A stretch of DNA of 64,000 nt, taken from positions 1 to 64,000 of the forward strand of contig JAQWYJ010000028.1 in the NCBI GenBank assembly GCA_029254005.1, read 5' to 3'. The notes under the pieces are model-generated. The model was not told the origin of the DNA and did no database searches. It saw nothing but the letters and a program-made list of their open reading frames with translations. This stretch comes from Porticoccaceae bacterium (GTDB taxonomy: Bacteria > Pseudomonadota > Gammaproteobacteria > Pseudomonadales > Porticoccaceae). Both the position numbers and the translations under genes were made by a program. This document shows, one piece after another, positions 24,309-33,806 of the stretch (its first letter is position 1; each line of letters begins with the position of its first letter).

Positions 24309-25511
24309 TCAAAGGCAGACTGAGGCCAAATGGGCGATTTGTTTTTCCAACAATATCTGTCGTTGCTCCGAGAATCCTTCAAACAGATAATGATTTTCTT
24401 TCAATTTACTAAACTTAGCTATAGATCTTAGTTGCTCAATATCGTACTCCACAATAGACACTGCTATAAGACCCCTCTCAAGCGTAGCTGAAAGACCGAG
24501 AGACTCCTGTTTTAAATCATATATTCTTTCATGATACCTAAAGATGGGTAGACTAGGGACATGCCCACTGCAAAGGGTCCAATTTACAGCTAACTCTATG
24601 CCTAATTTTGAAGACAACCTCTCTAGTAATTGCTGGAGAGAATAAACGGCCATTAAGCAAACCAGAATATGTTGTTTTGAGTGCTCGGTGGAACGTATAT
24701 AAAAACTAAAGCTATCATTGCTGCCTTCGAGCCGCTGACCACCATACAACTCAATGGTTCTGTCGATACACAAATCTATATTTTCCAGGACTAGTTCAAG
24801 ATTCTCATGATTTAGTTGCCTATTTAAATTTGACCTATTCTGTATTTTGGCGCTAACGACCGTGCAATAATGACCTTCCCCTGAGCTACTATCTGATTCT
24901 CGCGTACTTGATAGAAGAGGTTGAATTCTATTTTCTAAAGCGAGCATTTCATCGGCCATGGGTTCATGAGTACCTGGCAGGCGGCTAGTGAGCGTTCGCA
25001 GTCGGCGTGTTAATCCCTCAGCAGTTTTATAGGCTATAAAAGTCGCCGCAATGGAAAAAAACAACCAAAAAATACTCCAAAAAATAAAAATCCGCGAATA
25101 TAGATTACGAATAGGTTGACTAGCCATTGAAATTTCCAGAGTGCCAGCTAAAGAGTGATCTACAAAAATATCATGTCTAAAGGTTTCAGATACTTCTTGG
25201 GAGATTTGAGGTTGTGCGCTTTTGGCAATTAGTACGTTTTCAACATCAAATAAACTGGCGCTTTGAATAGCTAAATCCTTAGTAGCATTTCTAAGGGCGA
25301 ATTGAACACCAACAATATCGTTAGTCATAAGAGGCGCCCTGATAAGCTCTGAAAGCTGATTGAGTGTTACTTCACTCTTGTCCTTGACTCTATTTTCAGC
25401 GAGCTGGACCGTTTGGCTTGCTATAATAATCCAACTTATAAAACCAAACGATAGAAGAGCGGAGGCAACTATCATCGCTAATTTCACACTCGTTGTGAAT
25501 TGATGTTGCAT
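24309..25511 (-). CDS. AhpA/YtjB-like membrane protein with cyclase-like C-terminal domain
   Basis: A 400-residue inner-membrane protein. One helix spans residues about 10-32, a periplasmic region about 33-140 (APLMTNDIVGVQFALRNATK, as in the AhpA/YtjB family), a second helix about 143-165, then a HAMP-like linker and a cytoplasmic domain. The latter (about 215-380) recalls a class III nucleotide cyclase fold (ENLELVLENIDLCIDRTIEL, then YGGQRLEGSNDSFSFYI). The first metal-binding Asp seems replaced by Lys in VVSAKIQ, so catalysis is unlikely. It is divergent from serB, as ytjB is near serB elsewhere. Function unknown. Confidence 0.7.
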   Translation of the reverse strand: MQHQFTTSVKLAMIVASALLSFGFISWIIIASQTVQLAENRVKDKSEVTLNQLSELIRAPLMTNDIVGVQFALRNATKDLAIQSASLFDVENVLIAKSAQPQISQEVSETFRHDIFVDHSLAGTLEISMASQPIRNLYSRIFIFWSIFWLFFSIAATFIAYKTAEGLTRRLRTLTSRLPGTHEPMADEMLALENRIQPLLSSTRESDSSSGEGHYCTVVSAKIQNRSNLNRQLNHENLELVLENIDLCIDRTIELYGGQRLEGSNDSFSFYIRSTEHSKQHILVCLMAVYSLQQLLERLSSKLGIELAVNWTLCSGHVPSLPIFRYHERIYDLKQESLGLSATLERGLIAVSIVEYDIEQLRSIAKFSKLKENHYLFEGFSEQRQILLEKQIAHLASVCL

Positions 25512-25602
25512 CTTGCACTCTTAGTAAATTAACCAGTCAACTATTCTATCCTATTCTATCAGTTGTATATAATAGGTTAACAAACTAAATAGGAAATATT
25601 GC

Positions 25603-26844
25603 GTGTCAAAACTGCTCTTAATAAATGTGTCTGGTAAAAATCAACTAGGCATGACAAATACCGTTGTAGATGCGTTATCAAAATTAGATGTTAAATTAAT
25701 TGATATCAGTCAGAGTGTAATCCATGGTCGCGTAACTATAGTCATACTTATTTTAATGTCTCGATTGAATGATTCTGATTCATTGCGATCTCAAATACTG
25801 ACTGATTTAGATTATCTTGATCTGCAGCTGGGTTTTACAGTGCTGCCAGATGAGTATTATCAAACATGGCTCGACCAACAACGAGAGCCTAAAAGCCTAG
25901 TTACGCTGATGGCTAGCGAACTGACCATGGCTGATTTGGCTGCAGTTAATGTGATGGTTGTAAAGCAAGGGCTGAATATTGATAACATCCGTTATCTTTC
26001 CGAACCTCTAGCTGCAGAGGAAAGTCAGTCTCAAAAGCCCAGAGGTATTGAGCTTTCAGTCTTGGGTAAGCCAGAAAGTAATGAAGCGCTGAAGAGGGCA
26101 TTGCTAGAACTTGCAGAGTCCCATAAGATCGATGTTACTTATCAAGAAGACAATATCTATCGACGCAACCGTCGGCTAGTGGTTTTTGATATGGATTCGA
26201 CTCTAATTGACGCCGAAGTTATTGATGAATTAGCTATTGAGGCCGGTGTGGGAGATCAAGTAGCGGCCATAACTGAGGCAGCGATGCGCGGGGAAGTGGA
26301 CTTTAAACAAAGTTTTACGCAGCGTTTGGCTTTGTTAAAAGGCTTGGATGCAGCTGTTCTTGAGACGATTGCAAAACGTTTGCGTCTCAACAATGGAGCT
26401 AAACGTCTGGTTCAGTCGCTTAAAAAATTGGGCTTTAAAACCGCAATTATCTCCGGAGGATTTGGATTTTTTGGACGTCATCTTCAAACCATTTTGGGTA
26501 TTGATGAGGTGTATGCCAATGAATTGGATATCGTTTCAGGTAAGGTCACCGGTAACGTTGTCGGTGAGATTATTGATGGTCAGCGCAAGGCAGAAATATT
26601 AAGAGAGATCGTCCATCAACAAGGGTTGTGTCTTGAGCAGGTTGTCGCTGTTGGTGATGGCGCAAATGATCTGCCCATGCTAGCTATTGCAGGTTTGGGA
26701 GTTGCATATCATGCCAAGCCTTTGGTTAGAGCCTCAGCGAAACAGGCACTGTCGAATATAGGCTTAGATGGGGTTCTTTACTTACTTGGCTACACAGACA
26801 GAGAAATTAATCAATTAGATGTTAGCTTTTACTCGCAAAAATAG
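25603..26844 (+). CDS. serB: Phosphoserine phosphatase SerB
   Basis: SerB removes phosphate from phosphoserine, the last step of serine synthesis. The 413-residue protein has an N-terminal regulatory ACT-like region (about 1-170) and a HAD-fold phosphatase domain with the nucleophile motif VVFDMDSTLIDAEVIDELA, the cap GVGDQVAAITEAAMRGEVDF, the Ser motif AIISGGFGFFG and the Mg2+ motif AVGDGANDLPML. Translation starts at a GTG with GGA nearby. Two serine acetyltransferase genes flank this neighbourhood, so serine-to-cysteine flux is well represented. Confidence 0.96.
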   Translation: MSKLLLINVSGKNQLGMTNTVVDALSKLDVKLIDISQSVIHGRVTIVILILMSRLNDSDSLRSQILTDLDYLDLQLGFTVLPDEYYQTWLDQQREPKSLVTLMASELTMADLAAVNVMVVKQGLNIDNIRYLSEPLAAEESQSQKPRGIELSVLGKPESNEALKRALLELAESHKIDVTYQEDNIYRRNRRLVVFDMDSTLIDAEVIDELAIEAGVGDQVAAITEAAMRGEVDFKQSFTQRLALLKGLDAAVLETIAKRLRLNNGAKRLVQSLKKLGFKTAIISGGFGFFGRHLQTILGIDEVYANELDIVSGKVTGNVVGEIIDGQRKAEILREIVHQQGLCLEQVVAVGDGANDLPMLAIAGLGVAYHAKPLVRASAKQALSNIGLDGVLYLLGYTDREINQLDVSFYSQK

Positions 26845-26921
26845 GTTTCTGATGTAAACTTTAAACACCCGATCATTCTTCGGTTATCATACCCACTTTT
26901 ATTACTTTCGGACAAACTAAC

Positions 26922-27488
26922 ATGGCCAACTACTCTACAAGTGAATTTCGTTCTGGACTCAAAGTCATGCTCGATGGAGATCCTTGTTCAATATTAGACA
27001 ATGAGTTTGTAAAACCAGGCAAAGGGCAAGCGTTTAATCGTGTGAAACTTCGCAATCTAAAAACGGCGCGGGTTTTAGAGAAGACGTTTAAGTCAGGTGA
27101 ATCTCTGGAAGGTGCTGATGTGATGGATAAAGATATGCAATATCTTTACACCGATGGTGACTTTTGGTGTTTCATGGAGCCAGATACTTATGAGCAGCAT
27201 CAGGCTACCGAGGCTGCTGTTGGTGACGCTTTGCAATGGCTTAGTGAACAAGATATTTGCATTGTTACTTTATACAACGGATCGCCGCTTTCTGTAACGC
27301 CACCTAATCACGTAGAACTAGAAATAGTAGAAACCGATCCAGGTTTGCGCGGTGATACGGCACAGGGTGGCAGTAAGCCGGCTAAGCTGGTAACTGGCGC
27401 CGTAGTAAAGGTGCCTTTGTTCCTTGATCAAGGAGATGTGGTTAAGGTGGATACGCGTACTGGAGAATACCAAGGTCGGGTTAAGTAG
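26922..27488 (+). CDS. efp: Translation elongation factor P
   Basis: EF-P relieves ribosome stalling at polyproline stretches. The 188-residue protein has three beta-barrel domains. The tip loop [10 protein letters not shown] carries Lys34, the residue that EpmA beta-lysylates, and the C-terminal signature [16 protein letters not shown] is intact. A lysine at this position together with adjacent epmA indicates the EpmA/EpmB modification route rather than the arginine rhamnosylation used by P. aeruginosa. Confidence 0.97.
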   Translation: MANYSTSEFRSGLKVMLDGDPCSILDNEFVKPGKGQAFNRVKLRNLKTARVLEKTFKSGESLEGADVMDKDMQYLYTDGDFWCFMEPDTYEQHQATEAAVGDALQWLSEQDICIVTLYNGSPLSVTPPNHVELEIVETDPGLRGDTAQGGSKPAKLVTGAVVKVPLFLDQGDVVKVDTRTGEYQGRVK

Positions 27489-27507
27489 TTCTAGTGTGTC
27501 TTACGAA

Positions 27508-28470
27508 ATGAGCACATGGCAACCTGGGGCTAGCAGAGAGGCACTTTTGCGGCGTGCTTGTCTTTTGAATCGTTTAAGGGGCTTTTTTGCTGCACGTTCA
27601 GTGCTCGAAGTGGACGTGCCGCTTCTTGGCAAGTCGAGCATAACAGATGTAAATATAGACAGTATCGCAGTCACAGTAGATGGCACCACTGGTTACCTCC
27701 AAACATCTCCTGAATATTTCATGAAACGTCTACTAGCCGATGGCAGTGGAGATATATATTATCTTGGCAAAGCGTTTAGAGATGGTGAAATTGGCACTAG
27801 ACATAATCCCGAATTCACAATGTTGGAGTGGTATCGCTGTAACTGGGATGATCATCAATTAATGACTGAGGTCGCTGATTTGGTGAACATGCTAATCACT
27901 GAGGAGCACTCCTCTCCAATGGCAGTAACAAAAATGTCCTACGGTCAGTGTTTTATAGATCAAATCGGATTCGACCCTCATGACGCAGATATTGAGCGAC
28001 TCCGACGTTTAGCGGTTGAACTTGGATCATCAAGTTGGTCAGACGAGTCACGAGGCAATTGTTTAGATCTTATTTTTAGCCTTAAAATTGAACCCAAGCT
28101 TCCGTCGGGCATTGTAATCATTCATGACTACCCAGAATGTCAATGTGCACTTTCAAAAATTTCAAAAAATCAGAAGGGACAACTTATTAGCCGTCGTTTT
28201 GAGGTATTTATAGATGGGCTTGAAATAGCTAATGGGTATCTTGAATTGACCAACATTGATGAGCAGGTGAATCGATTTAAAGATGACATGCAGTACAGAA
28301 TGCAAGAGGGTAAGTCATTAAGAGCTATTGATCAAAAATTTGTAGATGCAGTACTTTCGGGTTTGCCATCATGCGCCGGTGTTGCAGTGGGTTTGGATCG
28401 TATTTTGATGCGTGCCCTAAATGCTACTGCGATAGACCAAGTATTAGCTTTTAGTTGGCACCGTACTTAG
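27508..28470 (+). CDS. epmA: EF-P--(R)-beta-lysine ligase EpmA
   Basis: EpmA is a catalytic-core-only LysRS paralogue that attaches (R)-beta-lysine to Lys34 of EF-P. The 320-residue product has GYLQTSPEYFMKRLLADGSG, class II motif 2 as YLGKAFRDGEIGTRHNPEFT followed by MLEWYR, and motif 3 as GVAVGLDRILMRAL. It lacks an anticodon-binding domain. I chose ATG 27508 because homologues begin near STWQPGAS; a GTG at 27496 is possible, and longer in-frame starts would lie inside efp. The gap to efp is under 20 bp, so the enzyme and its substrate appear cotranscribed. epmB is not in the window. Confidence 0.93.
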   Translation: MSTWQPGASREALLRRACLLNRLRGFFAARSVLEVDVPLLGKSSITDVNIDSIAVTVDGTTGYLQTSPEYFMKRLLADGSGDIYYLGKAFRDGEIGTRHNPEFTMLEWYRCNWDDHQLMTEVADLVNMLITEEHSSPMAVTKMSYGQCFIDQIGFDPHDADIERLRRLAVELGSSSWSDESRGNCLDLIFSLKIEPKLPSGIVIIHDYPECQCALSKISKNQKGQLISRRFEVFIDGLEIANGYLELTNIDEQVNRFKDDMQYRMQEGKSLRAIDQKFVDAVLSGLPSCAGVAVGLDRILMRALNATAIDQVLAFSWHRT

Positions 28471-28486
28471 TTTTCTTATTAGATCA

Positions 28487-29257
28487 TCACTTGATCAGCC
28501 ACTGGTTCATTTTTTTTGCTGCAAAACCAGTTTCAAGAGTACCTATTTGGGTCGCCGGAACACCAGCTACTACAGTGTGGGCATTGACATCTTTTAGCAC
28601 GACACTGGCTGCGCTTACCATAGCACCTTCACCAACATCGATATTGCCAAGTATAGTCGCCCCTGGGCCTATAAGAGCGCCTTTGCGAATTTTTGGGTGT
28701 CTATCCCCGCCATCTTTCCCTGTGCCGCCAAGAGTGACTAATTGCATTATAGATACGGCATCTTCAATAACTGCTGTTTCTCCTACAACGAGCCCCGTGG
28801 CATGGTCGATCATAATTCCACAACCAATATCTGCAGCTGGATGTATATCAACAGCAAAGCAAATAGAAATTCTATGTTGCAGTAGCAGTGCTAATGATGT
28901 CCTTCCCTCTAGCCAGAGCGCATGTGCTGCTCGATACGCTTGCAGCGACAAGAAACCTTTAAAGTACAACAAAACTGTACTGTAAAGAGTACAGGCAGAA
29001 TCACGATCAACTGTCGCTTCTATATCTTTTGCCACCTTGATAAGAAGATTTTTGTCAGCAAAAATGGGTCCTAAAATTTCACCGAGCATCTCTTCTGTAG
29101 CCGCAGTGCTTGCCAGTTTACTGCAGAGTTGCGCACTCAATGCAGCACCAAGATTTTGATGATTTAGAATACTTTCTGCAAAATAAGGAGCAAGCAGGGG
29201 CTCTGCTAGCGCTGCTGCCGTGGCTTCTGCAACTATTTTTTGCCAGATTACTTCCAA
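28487..29257 (-). CDS. cysE: Serine O-acetyltransferase
   Basis: CysE acetylates L-serine with acetyl-CoA, the first committed step of cysteine synthesis. The 256-residue protein has the helical N-terminal domain (ALAEPLLAPYFAESILNHQN), VDRDSACTLYSTVLLYFKGF, and the hexapeptide core AVDIHPAADIGCGIMIDHAT with the catalytic Asp-His. LGGTGKDGGDRHPKIRKG follows, with the conserved His missing from the other paralogue. It should therefore be the housekeeping enzyme. It is convergent with epmA and lies 44 bp after comF. Confidence 0.95.
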   Translation of the reverse strand: MEVIWQKIVAEATAAALAEPLLAPYFAESILNHQNLGAALSAQLCSKLASTAATEEMLGEILGPIFADKNLLIKVAKDIEATVDRDSACTLYSTVLLYFKGFLSLQAYRAAHALWLEGRTSLALLLQHRISICFAVDIHPAADIGCGIMIDHATGLVVGETAVIEDAVSIMQLVTLGGTGKDGGDRHPKIRKGALIGPGATILGNIDVGEGAMVSAASVVLKDVNAHTVVAGVPATQIGTLETGFAAKKMNQWLIK

Positions 29258-29301
29258 TGACGTTTCTCTATTGATTGATTAACTACTATTCTCCTTGAAC
29301 T

Positions 29302-30075
29302 CTATCCAATACGCCAGCCAGTTTTTGCTACTGCCCAAACATCAACATATTTTGCACCTGCCCTCTTTAAAATAGCAGCCATTGCATTGACTGTTGCACC
29401 TGTAGTGACTACATCATCAACTATAGCTATTGTTTTGCCAGCAATAGCTGAGTGATGAGAGGTATTACTCAGGCATGACTGGTGGTGTGGTGTGTGAATA
29501 GAGAAAACATTTTTGATATTCATCACGCGTTGTTTTTTACTGCTCAAATGCTGAGGTGAGGAAAATATAGTACGCCTGCACAGCTGATAATCAATTGTTT
29601 TATGATTAATAAATTTAGCAACATGTAGAGCAATGCTATCAGCTTGATTGAAACCCCTAATTATTTTGTTCCGCCAATGCATAGGTACGGGAATAATTAT
29701 TTCAGGCAGAGGCATCGTGTTATAAGAGAGCAAAACAAATTTCGCTAGTAACTGAGAAAGCTGCACCATCTCTGGACTAAATAGATTTTTTTTAGAAGCA
29801 TAAATAAGTTGCGCTACAGCATCATTTCTATATTCAAAAGCTGCCAGGCAGCGCCGAAAATGAGGTGATGATTTTTGACATGCTGGACACAGTTTGTTGG
29901 ATTTAAAGTAGATACCACATTGCGGGCAGGACTGCTTAATCCACGGCAAATCATCAATGCAAAGGGCGCATAGACATATATACGGATCAATAACAGCTTC
30001 TTTGCAAAGACAGCATGAGGCAGGGAAAATTTGTGAGAGCGGCTGTGAGGCCTTTCTAGGCAGACCAATCACCAC
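29302..30075 (-). CDS. comF: ComF family protein (double zinc ribbon and phosphoribosyltransferase domain)
   Basis: A 257-residue ComF/GntX-type protein. The N-terminus has cysteine pairs of a zinc ribbon (SCCLCK, CLCALC, CPQCG, CPACQ). The C-terminal domain is PRTase-like, with IIPVPMHWRNKIIRGFNQAD and the PRPP-binding loop TIAIVDDVVTTGATVNAM. Homologues take part in DNA uptake and use in naturally competent bacteria; here the role is inferred only. The segment SIHTPHHQSCLSNTSHHSA is an unusually His/Ser-rich insertion before the PRPP loop. Confidence 0.93.
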   Translation of the reverse strand: MVIGLPRKASQPLSQIFPASCCLCKEAVIDPYICLCALCIDDLPWIKQSCPQCGIYFKSNKLCPACQKSSPHFRRCLAAFEYRNDAVAQLIYASKKNLFSPEMVQLSQLLAKFVLLSYNTMPLPEIIIPVPMHWRNKIIRGFNQADSIALHVAKFINHKTIDYQLCRRTIFSSPQHLSSKKQRVMNIKNVFSIHTPHHQSCLSNTSHHSAIAGKTIAIVDDVVTTGATVNAMAAILKRAGAKYVDVWAVAKTGWRIG

Positions 30076-30122
30076 TGTAAACCTCCTTGTTTACATTATT
30101 TTATGAACTAAAAATTTTTCAT

Positions 30123-30734
30123 CTAGCTAATGTTTTGAGTTGGATCTAACTCTTCCTCCGATATATCGTGAATCTCAGAGTTCAATTCAGTATTCCCCTC
30201 AGCCTCTGTTTCGACCAAGCCATATTCTTCACTTAACACTCCGCCGGGTACTTTAGGTGCGTAGTCTTTAGGCGCCTGAATATCTTCCATATTTACAAGA
30301 GGATTACCTTCAATATCATGGAGAGATAAATTAGCACCCCCGGATTTAAGTAGTTGTTTCCCTATTTCTGGGCTTGCAAGTCTTATTGCGCTACTGGCAA
30401 GGTGCTCGTGAATCTGCCTATAGCTTTGGGTAATATTTGCTGTTAAGTGAGATACAGTAATAAAGTGTTCAGAAATTTCTTGCTGGTATCGTTTTAGTTG
30501 TTGATTGCTTTTGTCTAACTTCCCTTGAAGTTCAACAGTGTCTGACGTTTTTTGGTTTGTAGGGCGAAAAATATTCAGAGCTAGAATGGCCCCAGCAACA
30601 AAAGCGCAAACTGCGACTAGAAGTACCGATCCGCCAGACCAGCCAACCGCAGACGGCCCTGTAGTGATTATTTCCGGTGCAATCGTCGCAACACTGGGCG
30701 CGGAAACAGGAATTGTCGATGTTAGTACTTCCAA
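30123..30734 (-). CDS. zapG: YhcB/ZapG family cell-envelope protein (DUF1043)
   Basis: A 203-residue protein with one transmembrane helix (about residues 36-56, SVLLVAVCAFVAGAILALNI), then a coiled coil (ELQGKLDKSNQQLKRYQQEI) and the family core HFITVSHLTANITQSYRQIH, ending in an acidic, disordered tail. YhcB/ZapG links cell division, envelope growth and MreB in enterobacteria. The N-terminal 35 residues before the helix are longer than in E. coli YhcB. It is divergent from zapE, as in many gammaproteobacteria. Confidence 0.9.
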   Translation of the reverse strand: MEVLTSTIPVSAPSVATIAPEIITTGPSAVGWSGGSVLLVAVCAFVAGAILALNIFRPTNQKTSDTVELQGKLDKSNQQLKRYQQEISEHFITVSHLTANITQSYRQIHEHLASSAIRLASPEIGKQLLKSGGANLSLHDIEGNPLVNMEDIQAPKDYAPKVPGGVLSEEYGLVETEAEGNTELNSEIHDISEEELDPTQNIS

Positions 30735-30928
30735 TTGATTTACCTCTTGTTGGGTGTCCAGAAACCTTTTCCGCGGAGCTGTAAGAATTTTCCGATATTA
30801 GCTACATAAAAAACCTACTAACTAGTATACCGCAGATTTAAAAAATTGTGTCGCATAGGCGTTGTGGTTGAAAGAAATGATTTTGGTCGTTACAGTTCAA
30901 ACCTAATCCATTTGTACATGTCACTACC

Positions 30929-32038
30929 ATGCTTTCTCCTTACGAACGTTATCAGAATGACCTTCAACAGCCAGGGTTTACCGAAGACCCCTCCCAAGCT
31001 GTGGCTGTCTATCAACTTGAAGAGTTATATCGGCAGATGTTGAGGCATCATCACGTTTTTTCCCAAGGAAAACTTGAGAAGAGTATCAAGAAATTACTGT
31101 TCAGGCAGCCGATATCAGTTAAAGGCCTCTACTTGTGGGGAGGCGTAGGTCGGGGGAAAACCTACTTAATGGATAGTTTTTATGAAAGCCTACCCTTTAA
31201 TAATAAAATGAGAATGCATTTTCATCGATTTATGCGCAGAGTACATCAAGATCTAACAGTGTTGAAAGGACAGTCAGATCCTTTAAGACAAGTTGCCACT
31301 CGACTTGCCAATGAAACCTGTATTCTCTGTTTTGACGAATTCTTTGTCAGTGATATAGCTGATGCGATGATTTTGGCCACCTTGTTTGAAGAGTTATTTG
31401 CGTTAAACGTTTGTTTGGTAGCCACCTCTAACATTGTCCCAGACCAGCTTTATAAAAATGGCCTGCAGCGGGCTAGATTTTTGCCTGCCATCGAGCTTAT
31501 CAATCAGCACTGCGAAATTGTCAATATTGACGGAGGTATTGACTATCGATTACGGACCCTAGAAAAAGCTGCTCTGTATTGTACGCCTCTTGGTGATGAG
31601 GCCAGTGCAGAAATTGGAACCATATTTGACAATTTAGTCCCAGTTGAGGGTGAAATAAAAGTTGCTGTTGATCTAGAAGTTGGAGGGCGTTTAATTCCTG
31701 TGGTCAAGCTATCAGAAGATATTGTCTGGTTTGATTTCTGCGCGATCTGCGAGGGCCCACGTAGTCAAAATGACTATATTGACATTGCGTGTGAATTTCA
31801 TGCGGTTATTATTTCGAATATTCCATCATTAGGCCTCACTAACGATGACGCAGCGAGACGGTTTATTAATCTGGTTGATGAATTCTATGATCACAATGTG
31901 AAACTAGCTTTAAGTGTGGCTAAGCCCCTTAAAGACCTGTATTCTGGAGGCAATTTGCAGTTTGAGTTTGCGCGAACTCAAAGTCGACTTTTAGAGATGC
32001 AGAGCCACGAATATCTGGCTCGAGGGCACTGTCCTTGA
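30929..32038 (+). CDS. zapE: Cell division protein ZapE (AFG1-like ATPase)
   Basis: A 369-residue AAA+ ATPase of the AFG1/LACE1 family; ZapE associates with the Z ring late in constriction. Visible motifs are the N-terminal SPYERYQNDLQQPGF, Walker A LWGGVGRGKTYLMD, MHFHRFMRRVHQDL, Walker B CILCFDEFFVSDIADAMI, VATSNIVPDQLYKNGLQR with the sensor residues, and the C-terminal RFINLVDEFYDHNVKLALS. The length and order are normal. It is divergent from zapG and upstream of rplM. Confidence 0.95.
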   Translation: MLSPYERYQNDLQQPGFTEDPSQAVAVYQLEELYRQMLRHHHVFSQGKLEKSIKKLLFRQPISVKGLYLWGGVGRGKTYLMDSFYESLPFNNKMRMHFHRFMRRVHQDLTVLKGQSDPLRQVATRLANETCILCFDEFFVSDIADAMILATLFEELFALNVCLVATSNIVPDQLYKNGLQRARFLPAIELINQHCEIVNIDGGIDYRLRTLEKAALYCTPLGDEASAEIGTIFDNLVPVEGEIKVAVDLEVGGRLIPVVKLSEDIVWFDFCAICEGPRSQNDYIDIACEFHAVIISNIPSLGLTNDDAARRFINLVDEFYDHNVKLALSVAKPLKDLYSGGNLQFEFARTQSRLLEMQSHEYLARGHCP

Positions 32039-32149
32039 CGGGTTAAGTAAAAAAGTTACAAATTGCTGCAAACAGGCCTTGTATTAGGTCTCACTGATCA
32101 TTACAATTCGCACCCTTTTTGGGGATGTCCCAATGCCAGGTAGGAAACA

Positions 32150-32578
32150 ATGAAAACATTTAGTGCAAAAGCAGAAACAGTAGAACGCGATTGGTTTGTG
32201 GTCGACGCTGATGGGAAAACGTTAGGTCGCCTTGCGACTGAAATCGCGACTCGCTTGCGTGGAAAGCATAAACCTGAGTTTACACCCCACGTAGACACCG
32301 GCGATTATATCGTTGTTGTAAACGCAGAAAAGATAGGTGTTACCGGAAACAAAGCCAAGGGTAAAATATATTATTCACACACAGGCTACCCCGGCGGAAT
32401 TAAAGATATAACATTTGAAAAGTTGATTGATAAGGCGCCTGAGCGGGTAATCCAGTCAGCTGTTAAGGGCATGTTGCCTCGCGGTCCGCTGGGTCGTGAA
32501 ATGTTTAGAAAACTTAAGGTTTATGCTGGAGCGGAACATCCGCATACAGCACAGCAGCCTCAGACACTTGAACTGTAA
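32150..32578 (+). CDS. rplM: 50S ribosomal protein L13
   Basis: The 142-residue L13 sequence is complete: [80 protein letters not shown]13 is an early-assembly 23S rRNA-binding protein. AGGTAGGAAACA provides a good ribosome-binding site. It is paired with rpsI 12 bp downstream, the universal rplM-rpsI operon. The roughly 110-bp leader after zapE may hold an autoregulatory site, but I do not see a clear one. Confidence 0.98.
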   Translation: MKTFSAKAETVERDWFVVDADGKTLGRLATEIATRLRGKHKPEFTPHVDTGDYIVVVNAEKIGVTGNKAKGKIYYSHTGYPGGIKDITFEKLIDKAPERVIQSAVKGMLPRGPLGREMFRKLKVYAGAEHPHTAQQPQTLEL

Positions 32579-32590
32579 CGGATAGATATT

Positions 32591-32983
32591 ATGGCAGATA
32601 CTCAATTTTATGGCACTGGACGTCGAAAAACGTCAGCAGCCCGTGTTTTCATGACGTCTGGCAAGGGCGATATCAAGATTAATGATCGAAGCATTGACGT
32701 TTATTTTGGGCGAGAAGTCGCACGAATGATTGTCAGACAGCCCTTTGAGATTGTTGATATGGTAGAGAAGTTCGATCTTAACATCACTGTCTCTGGCGGC
32801 GGCAACTTTGGACAAGCTGGTGCTATTCGTCACGGAATAGCCAGAGCATTGGTCAGTTATGATGAAAATTTGCGATCACCATTGCGCAAAGCTGGTTTTC
32901 TCACCCGGGATGCGCGTCAGGTGGAGCGGAAGAAAGTGGGCCTTCACAAGGCACGTAAGCGTCCTCAGTTCTCTAAGCGATAA
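32591..32983 (+). CDS. rpsI: 30S ribosomal protein S9
   Basis: The 130-residue S9 protein has [15 protein letters not shown], a [19 protein letters not shown] block and the C-terminal tail [15 protein letters not shown] whose last arginine reaches the ribosomal P site. It is the second gene of the rplM-rpsI operon and is followed by a strong terminator. Confidence 0.98.
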   Translation: MADTQFYGTGRRKTSAARVFMTSGKGDIKINDRSIDVYFGREVARMIVRQPFEIVDMVEKFDLNITVSGGGNFGQAGAIRHGIARALVSYDENLRSPLRKAGFLTRDARQVERKKVGLHKARKRPQFSKR

Positions 32984-32998
32984 CATTATCAGTTGTGG

Positions 32999-33029
32999 AA
33001 AGCCCGACCCATTGGTCGGGCTTTTTTTT
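32999..33029 (+). terminator. Rho-independent terminator of rplM-rpsI
   Basis: AGCCCGACC (33001-33009) pairs perfectly with GGTCGGGCT (33014-33022) around a CATT tetraloop, followed by eight thymines. It begins just 16 bp after the rpsI stop and separates the ribosomal operon from petA. Confidence 0.95.
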
Positions 33030-33198
33030 GTCCTGTAAAATCATTAAGTTAAGCATATATTAGTCCTTCGCTGTATTGCGTAAAAAATCCAAATCCGTTA
33101 CTATTGCGGCACAAAAACAAGCGTTACCTTTTTACGATTTGCAGAACTTTTTTTACTTTTTCTACGCTATAAACAAAACCCTATATTGAGGATCCGCC

Positions 33199-33804
33199 AT
33201 GAATGGTGAAGTGGTCAATGAGAGCCGACGGAAATTTTTGCTAGGTGCAACCTCGGTTGTCGGAGGCGCCGGTGTAGTAGGCGCTGCGGTGCCTTTTGTA
33301 GCCTCCTGGCAACCAAGTGCCAAAGCCAAGGCAGCTGGGGCACCTGTCAAAGTAAATATCTCAAAACTTGAGCAAGGGGCTAGGCTCGTAGTCGAATGGC
33401 GTGGGAAGCCTGTCTATATTGTTAGGCGGACATCAGAAACATTGTCATCTATAGATGATATTTCTGATGATATTCTGAGGGATGTTGACTCCACAAGCGC
33501 TAAGCAACCAGCTTATGTCAATGGTTCGGCCCGAACTATTGCAGGGAAAGAAGAGTTCCTTATTCTTGTTGGTTTGTGCACTCACCTGGGGTGCGCGCCG
33601 ATTTATCGACCAGACGTGGGAGCTTCTGACTTGGGCGGTGACTCTTGGATGGGTGGTTTCTTTTGTCCTTGTCATGGTTCTAAGTTCGACTTGTCTGGGC
33701 GAGTATTTGCAGGTGTTCCTGCACCCTCTAATCTTGAAATACCTCCTCACAACTATGAGTCTGATGATGTAATTGTTATTGGTATTGACTCGGAGATCTC
33801 CTAA
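33199..33804 (+). CDS. petA: Ubiquinol-cytochrome c reductase iron-sulfur (Rieske) subunit
   Basis: PetA carries the 2Fe-2S cluster of the bc1 complex. The 201-residue protein has a twin-arginine-type N-terminus (ESRRKFLLGATSVVGGAGVV) acting as the membrane anchor. The cluster ligands lie in the boxes CTHLGC (LVGLCTHLGCAPIY) and CPCHGSKFDLSGRVF. The spacing between boxes is normal. It starts at ATG 33199 after GAGGATCC and is followed 2 bp later by the cytochrome b-c1 gene. Confidence 0.97.
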   Translation: MNGEVVNESRRKFLLGATSVVGGAGVVGAAVPFVASWQPSAKAKAAGAPVKVNISKLEQGARLVVEWRGKPVYIVRRTSETLSSIDDISDDILRDVDSTSAKQPAYVNGSARTIAGKEEFLILVGLCTHLGCAPIYRPDVGASDLGGDSWMGGFFCPCHGSKFDLSGRVFAGVPAPSNLEIPPHNYESDDVIVIGIDSEIS

Positions 33805-33806
33805 TT

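Noticed and set aside
28455..28985. Plus-strand 176-codon frame
   Set aside because: It lies wholly antisense to the well-supported cysE; its composition is that of a complementary frame.
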